DNA of 55,611 nucleotides from Leisingera sp. ANG-M1 (GCF_000813745.1 NZ_JWLC01000025.1:195547-251157); one strand, 5' to 3'. Positions 1-9,145 are shown, counted from the first letter of the stretch. Notes: generated by a model from the letters alone, not told the origin. Made by a program: numbers and translations.

Positions 1-29
1 CCGGGCGCGGGAGCTCCCCGGTGGCTCCG

Positions 30-1265
30 TCACACAGCGGCCTTATGCTGTTTTGCGTCCAGATGGGTTATGACTCTGGCGCCGCTTTCCAGGGTCCTGT
101 GAACCGGGCAGCGGTCGGCAATTTCCATCAGCTTGGCGCGCTGCTCATCGCTTAAGGGGCCGCAGAGGTGGATCACCCGGGTGAACTGGTCGATCTTGGC
201 GGGGCCTGTGGGCTGGGCGTCCTGGGCATGCACCTTGTCGTGGCTGACATCGACACTGATCCCTTCCAGCGGCCAGCCCTTGCGGCGGGCATACATGCGC
301 AGGGTCATCGAGGTGCAGGCGCCAAGTCCGGCCGCCACAAACCCGTAGGGCGACATGCCGCGGTTGGTGCCGCCATAGGCCAGGGGCTCATCGGCGAAAG
401 TATGGTGGCCGGGCCCGGATTGAACATCCTGCAGGAAACCGTCCGGATCTGCTTCGGTCACGCGCAGGATGCCTTCCGGGGCTCCGGGCGGCGGAGCGGG
501 CGGCGACATTCCGATATAGCGGCCGGCCCAGGCTGCGATCACCTCGGCCGCGTATTCCGCATCTGCAGGCCGCGAGACCAGGTGGTCGGCATCATCAAGC
601 GTGACAAAGCTTTTGGGGTGTTTGGCGGCCGTGAAGATCGACGCGGCATTGTCGATGCTGACTGTTTCGTCGCGCGGTGCGTGCAGCACCAGAAGAGCCG
701 CCTTCAAGTCCGCGATGGCAGGCTCCAGCGCCTCGGCGGTGATATCGTCGACAAACTCCTTGCCGATCACAAAGGGCCGCCCGCCCAGGCAGACTTCGGC
801 TTGGCCCTTGGCTTCAATTTCCGGCAAGGCGGTGCCAAAGTGATGCGAAACATGGCCGGGGTCGAAGGGCGCGCCCAGAGTGACCACCCCTTTGACCGTC
901 GGAATACCCGCCCGGGCCCGAAGCACCGCGGCTCCGCCAAGGGAGTGGCCGATCAGCAATGAGGGCGGCATGTTGCGGGAGGCCAGATACTGCGCGGCCA
1001 TGATCAGGTCCGCTACGTTGGAGCTGAAGGTTGTGTTGGCAAATTCACCTTCCGAATGACCCAGGCCGGTAAAGTCGAAGCGTAAAACCGCGATGCCCAT
1101 GGCTGCGAGCCGCCCGGCAATACGCCGGGCTGCGGGGATGTCCTTAGAGCAGGTGAAGCAATGCGCAAAGAGAGCGGTTGCCAGCAACGGCCCTTGGGGG
1201 AGGTCGAGGCGCGCGGAGAGGCTGGTCCCGGCATGGCCGGGGAAAGTGATCCGTTCGGTGGGCAT
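30..1265 (-). CDS. Bifunctional alpha/beta hydrolase / OsmC family protein
   Basis: A 411-residue fusion. The N-terminal half (about 1-250) is an alpha/beta hydrolase: an oxyanion-region FAHCFTCSKD, the nucleophile elbow GHSLGG and a late DADH that can supply the catalytic His. The C-terminal half (about 265-411) is an OsmC domain with the two redox cysteines in LGACTSMTLRMYA and CPVHRTLE, which in the family reduce organic hydroperoxides through a Cys peroxidatic centre. The fusion is common in proteobacteria, but its physiological substrate is not known to me. A peroxide or ester detoxification role is inference. It is transcribed away from the NUDIX gene, with about 95 bp of shared upstream DNA. 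Confidence 0.9.
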   Translation of the reverse strand: MPTERITFPGHAGTSLSARLDLPQGPLLATALFAHCFTCSKDIPAARRIAGRLAAMGIAVLRFDFTGLGHSEGEFANTTFSSNVADLIMAAQYLASRNMPPSLLIGHSLGGAAVLRARAGIPTVKGVVTLGAPFDPGHVSHHFGTALPEIEAKGQAEVCLGGRPFVIGKEFVDDITAEALEPAIADLKAALLVLHAPRDETVSIDNAASIFTAAKHPKSFVTLDDADHLVSRPADAEYAAEVIAAWAGRYIGMSPPAPPPGAPEGILRVTEADPDGFLQDVQSGPGHHTFADEPLAYGGTNRGMSPYGFVAAGLGACTSMTLRMYARRKGWPLEGISVDVSHDKVHAQDAQPTGPAKIDQFTRVIHLCGPLSDEQRAKLMEIADRCPVHRTLESGARVITHLDAKQHKAAV

Positions 1266-1360
1266 GGGCGTGGCCTTTGTTGGGTGTTCCGCTTAGATTG
1301 AGCGCTCATTGGGTCATGAACAAGGCAACAGACCCGGACGTCACGGGAAGGTGAAGGCAG

Positions 1361-1909
1361 ATGAGCGGCATGAGCATAGCGGGCATCGGTTGTTACAGTC
1401 CGCGGGACAGCCGGGACTGGGAGATGTGGCGGCGGTTGCAGCGGTTCTGCGATAGCGAGCCGCAGGCTTTCGGGCGCAATCCCGGGACCGGCCATGTGAC
1501 CGCTTCAGCCTTTGTCATGTCGCCGGACAAGACCAGCGTGCTGCTGACCCATCACCGGAAACTGAACCGCTGGTTCCAGCTGGGCGGCCATTGCGACGGA
1601 ATTGCAGATGTGCCCTTTGCGGCACTGAAAGAGGCCTATGAGGAAAGCGGGCTTACTCGGATCAGGCCACTGTCAGACCGTGTGTTCGACGTGGATATTC
1701 ATGAAATCCCGGCAAATGCCACTGACTGCGCCCATCTGCATTACGACGTGCGCTACCTGTTTCAGGCGGAAGCGGGAGACATTGCTGCCAGCGCAGAATC
1801 GCACGCTCTGGCCTGGGTGCCCTTGGAGCAGCTGGAAGAGGTGACGGACTCACCCGGCGCCCTGGTGCTGAGGGACAAGCTGCAGCCGTTCCTGAGCAGC
1901 TATTGTTAA
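1361..1909 (+). CDS. NUDIX hydrolase with a degenerate Nudix box
   Basis: A 182-residue protein with a NUDIX fold signature around residues 67-90. The core reads GHCDGIADVPF followed by KEAYEESGL. The consensus is G-x5-E-x7-R-E-U-x-E-E-x-G-U; here the first Glu is Ala and the Arg is Lys, while the metal-binding EE pair and final GL are kept. The family hydrolyses nucleoside diphosphates linked to another moiety. The substrate cannot be told from sequence, and the substitutions may lower or change activity. The start at 1361 follows a GAAGG ribosome-binding site. It ends about 70 bp from the convergent dddP stop. Confidence 0.82.
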   Translation: MSGMSIAGIGCYSPRDSRDWEMWRRLQRFCDSEPQAFGRNPGTGHVTASAFVMSPDKTSVLLTHHRKLNRWFQLGGHCDGIADVPFAALKEAYEESGLTRIRPLSDRVFDVDIHEIPANATDCAHLHYDVRYLFQAEAGDIAASAESHALAWVPLEQLEEVTDSPGALVLRDKLQPFLSSYC

Positions 1910-1940
1910 ACGGTGGCGCCTGATGGCGCCGCTGGGAGAG

Positions 1941-1967
1941 CCGGCCCCTCCCGAAGGGAGGGACCGG
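1941..1967. terminator. Hairpin between convergent NUDIX and dddP genes
   Basis: A 12-bp stem (1941-1952 with 1956-1967, one C/A mismatch, loop GAA) sits between two convergent stop codons. There is no clear T-run on either side, so a terminator role is inferred from position only. A shorter GGCGCC/GGCGCC pair lies just upstream at about 1916-1930. Confidence 0.4.
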
Positions 1968-1977
1968 CCGCTGAGCG

Positions 1978-3321
1978 TTACGCCTCGCCCAGAAGTTCCT
2001 TGTCGAACGGGTATTTGGTCAGGTTCTCGTAGCCGTCCTCGGTGATCAGCACCTGGTCTTCCAGCTTGATCGAGAAATCGCCGCCTTCGGGGGAAACCAG
2101 GGCTTCGACGCAAAGCACCATGCCCGGTTCAAGCTCGTAGTCGAAAGCGCCTTCGACCATCGCATCCGGATAGGCGACCAGCGGCCACTCATCGCACAGG
2201 CCGACGCCGTGCATCATGCAGCCGTACTTCTGTTTCTGGAACTGCGCGTCCAGAGGGTGGCAGGCCTTGGACAGATCCTGAATGTTCACGCCGGGCTTCA
2301 GCATTTCCATGTTGTAGCGGATGTGCTCGAGCCCGTGCTGCATGGCGTAGACCATTTCCGCGGGCGGCTTTTGGTCGCCGATCCACCAGCTGCGGGAAAT
2401 GTCGATGCAGATCCCGTAGGAACCAACCAGATCGGTGTCAAAGCTGATGATTTCGTTGTTCTGGATGATGCGGGGGCCGCATTCCTGGAACCAGGGGTTG
2501 GTGCGCGGGCCTGAGGCCAGCAGGCGGGTTTCAATCCATTCGCCGCCGCGGCGGATGTTTTCCGCATGCAGCACGGCCCAGACGTCATCCTCGGAGATAT
2601 TGCCGCCGGGCACGTTTTCGCGGGCGAATTTTTCCATCTCCGCCACAGCGGTTTCACAGGCGTGGCTGGCGCAGCGCATCGCCAGGATTTCATCGGGGCC
2701 TTTGACTGCGCGGCATTTCTCGGTGAGCTCTTCGCCGGGGAAGATCTCCAGTCCCTGCGCCTCCAGCGCCCGCAGGCCGTGCAGCATGATCTTATCCACC
2801 GCCAGGCGTTTGTTGCTGCCGCTGTGCTCTTCCAGAAGCTTGCGCACCTCGTTGGAGAAGACATCGGCCGCCACGTCGACCTTGTCGCCGCGGTCGAAGT
2901 AGAACAGGTCGGCGCCTGCGCGCTGTTCGCGCACCAGCGGGTTGAACTCGCTGAGGAAGGGCGACTGCTTATAATCCCACAGCACCATGTAGCCGTCCGC
3001 ACAGACCAAGAGCGCGCGGAACGGGTTGTGGGTGTTCCACAGCTGCATGTTGGTGCTGTCGGTGGCATAGCGGATGTTCAGCGGATCAAACACCAAGAGG
3101 CCGGCATAGCCGCGGTCGTTGATGTGCTTGACCAGCCGTTCCCAGCGGAATTTGCGCATTGCTTGCAGGTCGGGAAGCTGCAGCCCGGCCTCGGCCCATT
3201 CGGAGAACGCCAGCTGGGTCGGCCCGATCTCGACGCGGTCGTTGTCGTTTGGGGTGTTGTCGCCCAGATTGGCGCCGCGGGTGGGGTCGATCTTTCGGAT
3301 GTCGCGGTAATGCTCGTTCAT
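1978..3321 (-). CDS. dddP: Dimethylsulfoniopropionate (DMSP) lyase DddP
   Basis: The 447-residue product has the M24/creatinase-type fold used by DddP to cleave DMSP into dimethyl sulfide and acrylate in the cytoplasm. Counting from the ATG at 3321, the residues known to bind the two metal ions fall exactly on D295, D297, D307, H371, E406 and E421, and the catalytic Asp is D377 (HGVGLCDEWP). Upstream in-frame codons reach 3549, but the start at 3321 has a GAGGA site about 8 bases before it and gives the family's usual length. It is divergent from the N-demethylase-like gene, and the gap carries a 24-bp palindrome. The identification is strong; in vivo DMS production is inference. Confidence 0.96.
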   Translation of the reverse strand: MNEHYRDIRKIDPTRGANLGDNTPNDNDRVEIGPTQLAFSEWAEAGLQLPDLQAMRKFRWERLVKHINDRGYAGLLVFDPLNIRYATDSTNMQLWNTHNPFRALLVCADGYMVLWDYKQSPFLSEFNPLVREQRAGADLFYFDRGDKVDVAADVFSNEVRKLLEEHSGSNKRLAVDKIMLHGLRALEAQGLEIFPGEELTEKCRAVKGPDEILAMRCASHACETAVAEMEKFARENVPGGNISEDDVWAVLHAENIRRGGEWIETRLLASGPRTNPWFQECGPRIIQNNEIISFDTDLVGSYGICIDISRSWWIGDQKPPAEMVYAMQHGLEHIRYNMEMLKPGVNIQDLSKACHPLDAQFQKQKYGCMMHGVGLCDEWPLVAYPDAMVEGAFDYELEPGMVLCVEALVSPEGGDFSIKLEDQVLITEDGYENLTKYPFDKELLGEA

Positions 3322-3387
3322 GCTGGGAAGTCCTCGCTGCACAGTTCTGTCCAATGTGGCTGCTGCCGCATCTGGAAGCGCTGCAGA

Positions 3388-3411
3388 AAACGACGGATTC
3401 GGCGGTCGTTT
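3388..3411. promoter_or_regulatory. Operator-like palindrome between dddP and the divergent gene
   Basis: AAACGAC (3388-3394) and GTCGTTT (3405-3411) form a perfect 7-bp inverted repeat with a 10-base spacer in the 149-bp divergent gap. This geometry suits a dimeric regulator acting on one or both promoters. The regulator is unknown and no regulatory gene is adjacent. Confidence 0.4.
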
Positions 3412-3470
3412 CTGACCTATGATGCAACGTCGCGCATGGACACGGGCGGCCTGGATGCTATCGGAGAGGA

Positions 3471-4250
3471 ATGACTGCGATTCTTCAGAAAACAATTCCC
3501 TACAATCCGCTGGAGGAAAGGAAACTTCCTGGTATTCAGCCGCTTGCACCCTACGGATGGCTGGTTGCGGATGACGCTTTTGCAGGCCAGATGGCAGAGC
3601 GGGAGGCTTTGCTGGAGGCCCGCAGGACGGATGTTTTGCAGCTGGATGCCAGTGCTATGGCTGCCGCACAGGAATTGCTGCAAATGGTGCTGGACACGGG
3701 CGGCCGCAGTGCCGGCGGCGCAGTGGTGAGGGCGGATGGTGTTCAGGTGCCGGTGGACCGGGAGGATCCTCTGGGCACTTTGGGGCGGATCGCACAGCAG
3801 GACTTTTGCATTCTGCAAAAGCCTGAGGGGACGGAGGAACATGTTCTGACCGGCGCGGTTCTGTGCTTTCCAGCGAGCTGGATGCTGTCAGAGAAATTCA
3901 TGCGGCCGCTGACTGGCATCCATGAGCCGGTCGGAAGCTATGACTCCGGGATCGCCGCCCGGGTGCAGCGGTTGTTCGACGGAGTCCAGGCGGAACGGCC
4001 TTTGTGGCGTTTCAATGCATTGTGGTACCAGGATCCCGCGCTGTTCCAGCCGCGCAGCAAGGATGCGCCGCGCGATAAGCCGGATAATAAACAGGCCGGG
4101 TACCTTCGCAGCGAAAGGCAGATGATCCTGCGGCTGCCGCAAACCCGCGCTGTGGTGTTTGCCATCCATACCTACGTGCTGGCGCGCGAGGATGTCTTGC
4201 GGCAATGGGGCGGTGGGCAAGACCAGGCAAACGCCCCCTCTGAGCCCTAG
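3471..4250 (+). CDS. Heme-dependent oxidative N-demethylase family protein (DUF3445)
   Basis: A 259-residue cytoplasmic protein of the DUF3445 family, recognised from the segment around residues 125-160 (GAVLCFPASWM, then KFMRPLTGIHEPV) and the C-terminal RSERQMILRLPQTRAVVF. Characterised relatives are alpha subunits of heme-dependent oxidative N-demethylases, including dimethylamine monooxygenase of methylated-amine users. Here it stands alone, without the other monooxygenase subunits, so the substrate is open. The ATG follows GGAGAGGA. Its TAG stop overlaps the stop of the convergent gene in a shared CTAG. Confidence 0.8.
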   Translation: MTAILQKTIPYNPLEERKLPGIQPLAPYGWLVADDAFAGQMAEREALLEARRTDVLQLDASAMAAAQELLQMVLDTGGRSAGGAVVRADGVQVPVDREDPLGTLGRIAQQDFCILQKPEGTEEHVLTGAVLCFPASWMLSEKFMRPLTGIHEPVGSYDSGIAARVQRLFDGVQAERPLWRFNALWYQDPALFQPRSKDAPRDKPDNKQAGYLRSERQMILRLPQTRAVVFAIHTYVLAREDVLRQWGGGQDQANAPSEP

Positions 4251-5086
4251 GGGACGAGCGGCCGGGCGGCTTGGACCATACCTGCGCTGTCGAGGAAGAG
4301 GATCAGAGCGGCAAGCAGTATCAAATGGCTGATGAAACGCATCCGCCTGGTGCCTGACAAGCTGATTGCTGCCAGGAACGATGCTCTCAGCTGGCTTCCC
4401 CAGCCGGGTTGCAGACTGGTCGCCGGAAGGGGATTGCGAACGCGGGCTCTGGCGCGGACAGCGGCCTCGGAGGCGCCGGCTCTGGCCTGACGGTCCTTTG
4501 CAGCCTGGAAGGCGAGGTCGCAATGGGCTTCAAGCTCCTGCGCGGTTTCTTCAACTGGCGTAAAGCAATCGCGGCCGCGCGGCCGGGCGGGTTCAGCCTG
4601 CTGCGCGGGCAGTGCCGCAGGAGCAGGTGCCGCAGCCGGTTCGGCCGGCTGGCGGTGCTCTGGCTCGAACACGCCCAGGAACTGGTCGCAGGTCAAGGCT
4701 ATGTCAGTGTCGAGCCATTCCACGGAGGTGGCTTCGACCGCCGGAAGCAGCCGCCGCAGCATCTCGGCGAGAAGCAGCTCCGAAATTTCCTGATCGCAAT
4801 GTTCCGGATAAAGCGGGGCCAGGGACAGTTCCAGCAAGGCCGCAGGCTGCAGCATGCCGCTGGTCAGCTTGCTTGCGCGGCGCAGCGGCACACGCCGCAA
4901 GCGCACAGTCACCAGGTAATGGTCGCATTGCAGTTTGGCTGTATTCTCGGCGCGGGCTTCGATCTTGTCGGCCGGGTGGCCGAAATCCTCAAGCGAATCC
5001 ACAACCGCCGAAACAGCAGAAGAAAGCGTTCCGGAATCGCGGCTCTCAAGCCCAAGCCTGCCCGTGAAATGCACATTGTCTGCCAC
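4247..5086 (-). CDS. Hypothetical protein with C-terminal membrane anchor
   Basis: I do not recognise this 279-residue protein. I chose the GTG at 5086 because GGAGGA lies 8 bases upstream; an in-frame ATG at 5125 is possible. The N-terminal ~145 residues look globular. They are followed by a Pro/Ala-rich linker (about 155-180), a helical charged stretch, and near the C-terminus a hydrophobic segment (SHLILLAALILFLDSAGM) that would anchor a cytoplasmic domain. It is convergent with and overlaps the DUF3445 gene by 4 bases. Function unknown. Confidence 0.6.
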   Translation of the reverse strand: MADNVHFTGRLGLESRDSGTLSSAVSAVVDSLEDFGHPADKIEARAENTAKLQCDHYLVTVRLRRVPLRRASKLTSGMLQPAALLELSLAPLYPEHCDQEISELLLAEMLRRLLPAVEATSVEWLDTDIALTCDQFLGVFEPEHRQPAEPAAAPAPAALPAQQAEPARPRGRDCFTPVEETAQELEAHCDLAFQAAKDRQARAGASEAAVRARARVRNPLPATSLQPGWGSQLRASFLAAISLSGTRRMRFISHLILLAALILFLDSAGMVQAARPLVP

Positions 5087-5419
5087 CGTCCGGTTCCTCC
5101 ATTCAGGGTGCCGATAAAGGAACATTAAAATTTGAAATAGTTGAAAGTGGGGCAGCGAAAGGCGCTGGAACGGAAACTTGGCTTGCCGCCTGCCGGAAAA
5201 TTGGGCGGTCCGTAGTGTCCTGTTTTTAAACAAAATTAACGACAATTTTCACCGAGGGAAGGCGGGAATGCGGCCCAACTGTGGCAGCGGCCTGACACAT
5301 TGGCGCCCAAGAGCTTACAATGCCGCGGGAATCAAGCGCACTGTTTTCAGGGACCGGACGAGGGTGGCTGCCGCAGCCCTGTATACGGCGGGCCACGGGA
5401 GCCATGCCGCAAAGGTTAA
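5087..5419. other. Intergenic region, no gene seen
   Basis: About 333 bp between the anchored hypothetical gene and the MltB-type gene, both on the minus strand. An AT-rich patch at about 5215-5260 (TTTTTAAACAAAATTAACGA on the plus strand) is a plausible promoter area for the downstream minus-strand gene. No convincing ORF, hairpin with T-run or repeat is seen. Confidence 0.5.
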
Positions 5420-6214
5420 TCAGCCGTCAATCTGGCGTCCCATGATCGCCAGCGACTGCTGGTAGACCGTGGCTGCGTTCCACTCTTTCAGAACGCGGTA
5501 ATTGGGATCGCCGGGCTGGTAGCCTTTTCCGGGTTTCCAGCCCTTCTTGCGCAAATAATGGGCGGTTGAGGCCAGAGCATCGCCCATGTTGTAGAAGTCG
5601 ACCTGTCCATTGCCGTCCCAATCCACACCGTAAGTGAGCGCATTGCCGGGCAGGAACTGAGTGTGGCCAAGTTCACCGTGTTTGGCGCCCAGCGTGGAGG
5701 TGCTGATCGCGCCCTGGTCGACAAGCTTAAGGGCGCCCAAGGCATGCGGGCGGAAGAAATCCGAGCGGCGGCAGTCATAGGTCAGCGTGACAATGGCCGA
5801 AACCACCTGGCTGTCGCCCATGTAATTTCCAAAGGCGGTTTCCATTCCGTGGATGGCGATCAGGATGCCGGCAGGAACCCCGTATTGGCGTTCCAGGGCC
5901 GCGTAGAACTCGGGATTGCGCGCCTTGCGCTTGCGGCCCTGCGCCACGATGGTGGCGGAGCCGCGGATCTGCATGAATTTCTCCAGCGAGTACTTAAAGC
6001 TCTTCTGGTTGCGGTCAGCTGCGATAGTCCGGCGGGCGTATTGCGCCGCGGCCAGAGCCCGCAGCCCGGCCTTGCGGACGCCGGCGCGCTTGGCGTCACG
6101 GCTGAATTCCTGCTTCCAGGCTTCAAATCCGGCAGAGGTATTGCCGCAGCTGGCGGCCAGGGCAGGGGAAGCAAGCAGGGCGGAAATCAGGGCAGGGGCC
6201 AGAAGGCAGCGCAT
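5420..6214 (-). CDS. Lytic murein transglycosylase, MltB/SLT_2 type
   Basis: A 264-residue secreted protein with a signal peptide (about 1-20, ending SPALAAS). The fold is that of MltB: the catalytic Glu sits in AIHGMETAFGNYMG (about residue 127), followed by TLTYDCRRSDFF, the HTQFLPGNALTYGVDW motif and a C-terminal Leu-rich end. These enzymes cleave the MurNAc-GlcNAc bond of peptidoglycan with 1,6-anhydro ring formation in the periplasm. It lacks the extra C-terminal peptidoglycan-binding module that many alphaproteobacterial homologues carry. No lipobox is seen, so it is probably soluble. Confidence 0.87.
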   Translation of the reverse strand: MRCLLAPALISALLASPALAASCGNTSAGFEAWKQEFSRDAKRAGVRKAGLRALAAAQYARRTIAADRNQKSFKYSLEKFMQIRGSATIVAQGRKRKARNPEFYAALERQYGVPAGILIAIHGMETAFGNYMGDSQVVSAIVTLTYDCRRSDFFRPHALGALKLVDQGAISTSTLGAKHGELGHTQFLPGNALTYGVDWDGNGQVDFYNMGDALASTAHYLRKKGWKPGKGYQPGDPNYRVLKEWNAATVYQQSLAIMGRQIDG

Positions 6215-6307
6215 GAAGGAACTCTCGAAATGTGACTCGTGCGCCTGCAGCCTAGCGTGCTCGCGCCCTTTGTCTAACGGGAATTCCTGGCTTAGGTTCC
6301 CATCCGC

Positions 6308-7555
6308 CTAGGCAAAGGCTCCGGCAGCAGCCAGCGCCAGGCCATCGGCCACGGCGGTCATGGCATTTGCTGTTTCCGTACGGGCGTTTGGGCACAGGGC
6401 CTGCATCTGTGTTTGGACTGCAGCCAGCAGCGAAGAGCCGCCGACCAGGACGATCCGGTCCACCTGGCCGGGGGAAATGCCTGCCTGCGTCAGCGTCTCT
6501 GCTGCACAGTTGCCGATGGCAGCGGTCTGACCGGCCAGGGTTTCATTCAGCACATCCGCAGCCAGCGGCACCGACAGCCCGCGCTCAAGAAGTTTCAGGT
6601 CGATGGCAGCGCTGCGGTCAGGGCCATTGGCGCGGATCTTGCCGCGCTCGACGGCAAAGGCAAGCTCATGGCCTAGCTCATCCTCCAGTACTGACACCAA
6701 GCGGGCAAGTTTTGCGGGCTCTGCCGCATTGGCCGCCAGGTCCTGCGCCGCACGCCGGCTTTCGGGCGTGTAAAGGAAAGGGATCATCTGCCAGGTTGCC
6801 AGATCGTTGAACAGCCGGTTGGGCGCCGGGAGCGTGCCGCCGCCGAAGGTATTGCGGATCTGGCTGCCCCGGCCAAGCAAGGGCATCACGTGCTGAATAC
6901 TGAGCTGCCGGTCGAAATCGGTGCCGCCCAGGCGCACGCCGTTTGAGGCAAGGATGCGGGTGCTGCCGTCCTGCTGCTGCTCAAAGGCGGTAAAGTCCGA
7001 CGTGCCGCCGCCGATGTCGACAATCAGCCCCAGCCCCTGGGCCGGTGCTGCAGCGCGCAGGGCGGCTTCGGGCTCGTACATGAACAGCACGTCCTGAAAA
7101 CCGGCCTCCAGGTAACAGGCGCGCAAATCCTTTTCGGCCTGAATGTTCCGGTCCGCGTCCTTGGAATGGAACCGCACCGGCCGGCCTGACAGCGCATGGG
7201 TAAACTGCATATGGGTGGCTGTTTCGGCCCGCGTCTTCATCTCTGCAAGAAAGCGGGAGATGATGGTGGCAAAGGAGATCCGCTCGCCGCCCAGCCGCCG
7301 TTCCTCATGCAGCAGCGGGGTGCCCAGCAGGCTTTTCAGCGCGCGAATGAAACGCCCTTCCTCACCGCTGATCAAAGCACGGGTCGCGCTGCGGCCGATC
7401 CGCATGCGGCGTGCGTCTTCTTCAAAGAAAACCGCCGTGGGCAGGGTGGTTTCTCCCGGCTCCATCTCCACCAGCCAGGGACGGCCTGCAACCGCAATTC
7501 CGGCGGCCGAGTTGGAAGTGCCGAAATCGATGCCAAGGGTGTTGGGGGCGGTCAT
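6308..7555 (-). CDS. Hsp70-family protein, YegD-like ATPase
   Basis: A 415-residue actin/Hsp70-fold ATPase. It begins with the phosphate-1 loop IDFGTSNSAAGIA, has the phosphate-2 motif IVDIGGGTSDFTAFE and the adenosine motif IVLVGGSSLLAAVQ near the C-terminus. The length matches YegD-like proteins, which have the nucleotide-binding domain but no DnaK substrate-binding domain. The ATG at 7555 has AGGAG 8 bases upstream; the longer reading frame to 7714 has no such support. Its client or role is unknown. It is divergent from the Cys-His protein gene. Confidence 0.85.
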   Translation of the reverse strand: MTAPNTLGIDFGTSNSAAGIAVAGRPWLVEMEPGETTLPTAVFFEEDARRMRIGRSATRALISGEEGRFIRALKSLLGTPLLHEERRLGGERISFATIISRFLAEMKTRAETATHMQFTHALSGRPVRFHSKDADRNIQAEKDLRACYLEAGFQDVLFMYEPEAALRAAAPAQGLGLIVDIGGGTSDFTAFEQQQDGSTRILASNGVRLGGTDFDRQLSIQHVMPLLGRGSQIRNTFGGGTLPAPNRLFNDLATWQMIPFLYTPESRRAAQDLAANAAEPAKLARLVSVLEDELGHELAFAVERGKIRANGPDRSAAIDLKLLERGLSVPLAADVLNETLAGQTAAIGNCAAETLTQAGISPGQVDRIVLVGGSSLLAAVQTQMQALCPNARTETANAMTAVADGLALAAAGAFA

Positions 7556-7804
7556 GGGAAGGCTCCTGTCAGCAGCGGGAGCGGGGCTGACTACCGGCAG
7601 TTGAAACGGAATGCAAGAGGCCCGCTGCAGCGGCGGATTTGCCCGAATCCGGACCAAGGCGGTACACTGAGCTTGAGGACCTCGCCTTTTGGGGCGCGCC
7701 GGGCAGTTCAACAAGCACCGGCCATTTCAAGAACCGGCACATGCGTAACTTGGGATACGCGGCATGAATTGCGCCGTGCATTCCCCATTTCCCGGAGGGA
7801 CGCC

Positions 7805-9145
7805 ATGGCTGTCACACTCACCGGATCCGTAGGGCGCAAAGGCAAGAACACGCCTGAGGATGTCAAATCAGTGCAAGAGCTGTTGAATGCTTTTGCCAAG
7901 CTTCTGAAGCTTTCCAAGCTCAAAACCGACGGCAAACCCAGCAAGGCACTGGAAACCGCAATCGGCAAATTTCAAGAGCAGGTGTGCAAATTCCGCCCTG
8001 ACTTTAAGGTCGATCCGAAAAAGACGACGCTCAAGAAGCTGAACGCAGGCCCGGCCAAGGCGGCAGCGGAGCAGAAGGCAGAAGAGAAGAAGCACGAAAA
8101 AGCCAAGGAAGACCAGCACAAGAAGACCATGGCCTCGGTCAAAAAGCTTGCCGAGAAGGCGGCCAAGAAGCAGGGGGTGGATTCAAAAAGCTGGAAGTCG
8201 CTGTATTCCGACCTGGAGAAATACGCGACCGAACAATGGTTTGCCTATATGGGCAAGGAAGAGAAAAAAGGGCCTGCCGACCAGAAGTGCCTGGTCAAAA
8301 ATGCCGACAAGGTGCTGAAGGACGCGCTGGCCAACTTTGACTACCTGCTGGGCGGCCAGGAGTCTCAGCCGGACGCCAAAGTGCCGCTGACCCTCAAGGG
8401 CTCGGTTACTACCATCAAGGGGGGCTGTTTCGACTTCAAGGTCAGCGGCATGAGCCCCGATCCAAAAGCCAAGATCCTGCTGGTGCCGGACAAGTTCTCG
8501 CTGACGCTGGACATCACCAAGGGCTGGGACAAGAAATCCATGGTGGGCCTGTTCAAACTGCTCGACCAGGGCAAGCTATGGGGCAAGAACGTCTCGTTCT
8601 ATGCGGTGGAAACCACCGACGGCAAACCCGACATGAAGACCTGCTCCAAGGCGGTGGTGCTGGCCACTCCGGTGGCGCCGTTCAAGGGCACCGTGTCGCT
8701 GGAGGGCATCGGCAAGGACACCGGCATGACCTATACCGGCAACGGCAAGGGGCGGTATCTTTATACGGCACCGATCAACGGCTGGTATTTCCTGAAGTAC
8801 GGTCCGAATTTCGAGCGCGACCCGAAAATGCGCGGGTTCGACTGCATCACCTATGTCGGCAGTGCCATGAAAACCATGAGCGGCATGGGCGGGCGCGGCG
8901 ATGGGCTGGCGGCCCACCTAGGTGCCTCCAAGGTCGATATGGAGGACGTAACCAAGGACAAAGTCGTGGAGTTCTTCGGCAAGGACGGCAAAAGCGGCAC
9001 CTATATCGCTTGGTGGTCAACCCATTGCATCGCGGTGAAGAACGGCACCGTCTATGAGTTCTCTCAGTCGAAGAAAGGCTTCAACAAGAAAGCTGCGGGA
9101 TCTTATGGGTGGCCCTCCAAGGGCAATTACGTGCGTAAACTCTGA
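7805..9145 (+). CDS. Peptidoglycan-binding-like protein with C-terminal Cys-His (NlpC/P60- or amidase-like) domain
   Basis: A 446-residue protein with no signal peptide. Residues 1-80 resemble a peptidoglycan-binding repeat (VKSVQELLNAF, AIGKFQEQV). Residues 84-125 form a very Lys/Glu-rich helical linker. Residues 190-330 look like beta-rich domains. The C-terminal part has a cysteine in RGFDCITYVGSAM (C347) and a histidine in WWSTHCIAVKNGTVYEFSQ (H407), the spacing and context of papain-fold amidases such as NlpC/P60 or type VI effector amidases. GGAGGGAC precedes the ATG. No immunity-like gene follows, and no VgrG or PAAR gene is nearby. A cell-wall hydrolase or secreted toxin role is inference. 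Confidence 0.6.
   Translation: MAVTLTGSVGRKGKNTPEDVKSVQELLNAFAKLLKLSKLKTDGKPSKALETAIGKFQEQVCKFRPDFKVDPKKTTLKKLNAGPAKAAAEQKAEEKKHEKAKEDQHKKTMASVKKLAEKAAKKQGVDSKSWKSLYSDLEKYATEQWFAYMGKEEKKGPADQKCLVKNADKVLKDALANFDYLLGGQESQPDAKVPLTLKGSVTTIKGGCFDFKVSGMSPDPKAKILLVPDKFSLTLDITKGWDKKSMVGLFKLLDQGKLWGKNVSFYAVETTDGKPDMKTCSKAVVLATPVAPFKGTVSLEGIGKDTGMTYTGNGKGRYLYTAPINGWYFLKYGPNFERDPKMRGFDCITYVGSAMKTMSGMGGRGDGLAAHLGASKVDMEDVTKDKVVEFFGKDGKSGTYIAWWSTHCIAVKNGTVYEFSQSKKGFNKKAAGSYGWPSKGNYVRKL

Noticed and set aside
3322-3549. 76-residue N-terminal extension of DddP
   Set aside because: The start at 3321 has a better ribosome-binding site and places all metal ligands at their known residue numbers; the extension covers the divergent promoter and palindrome.
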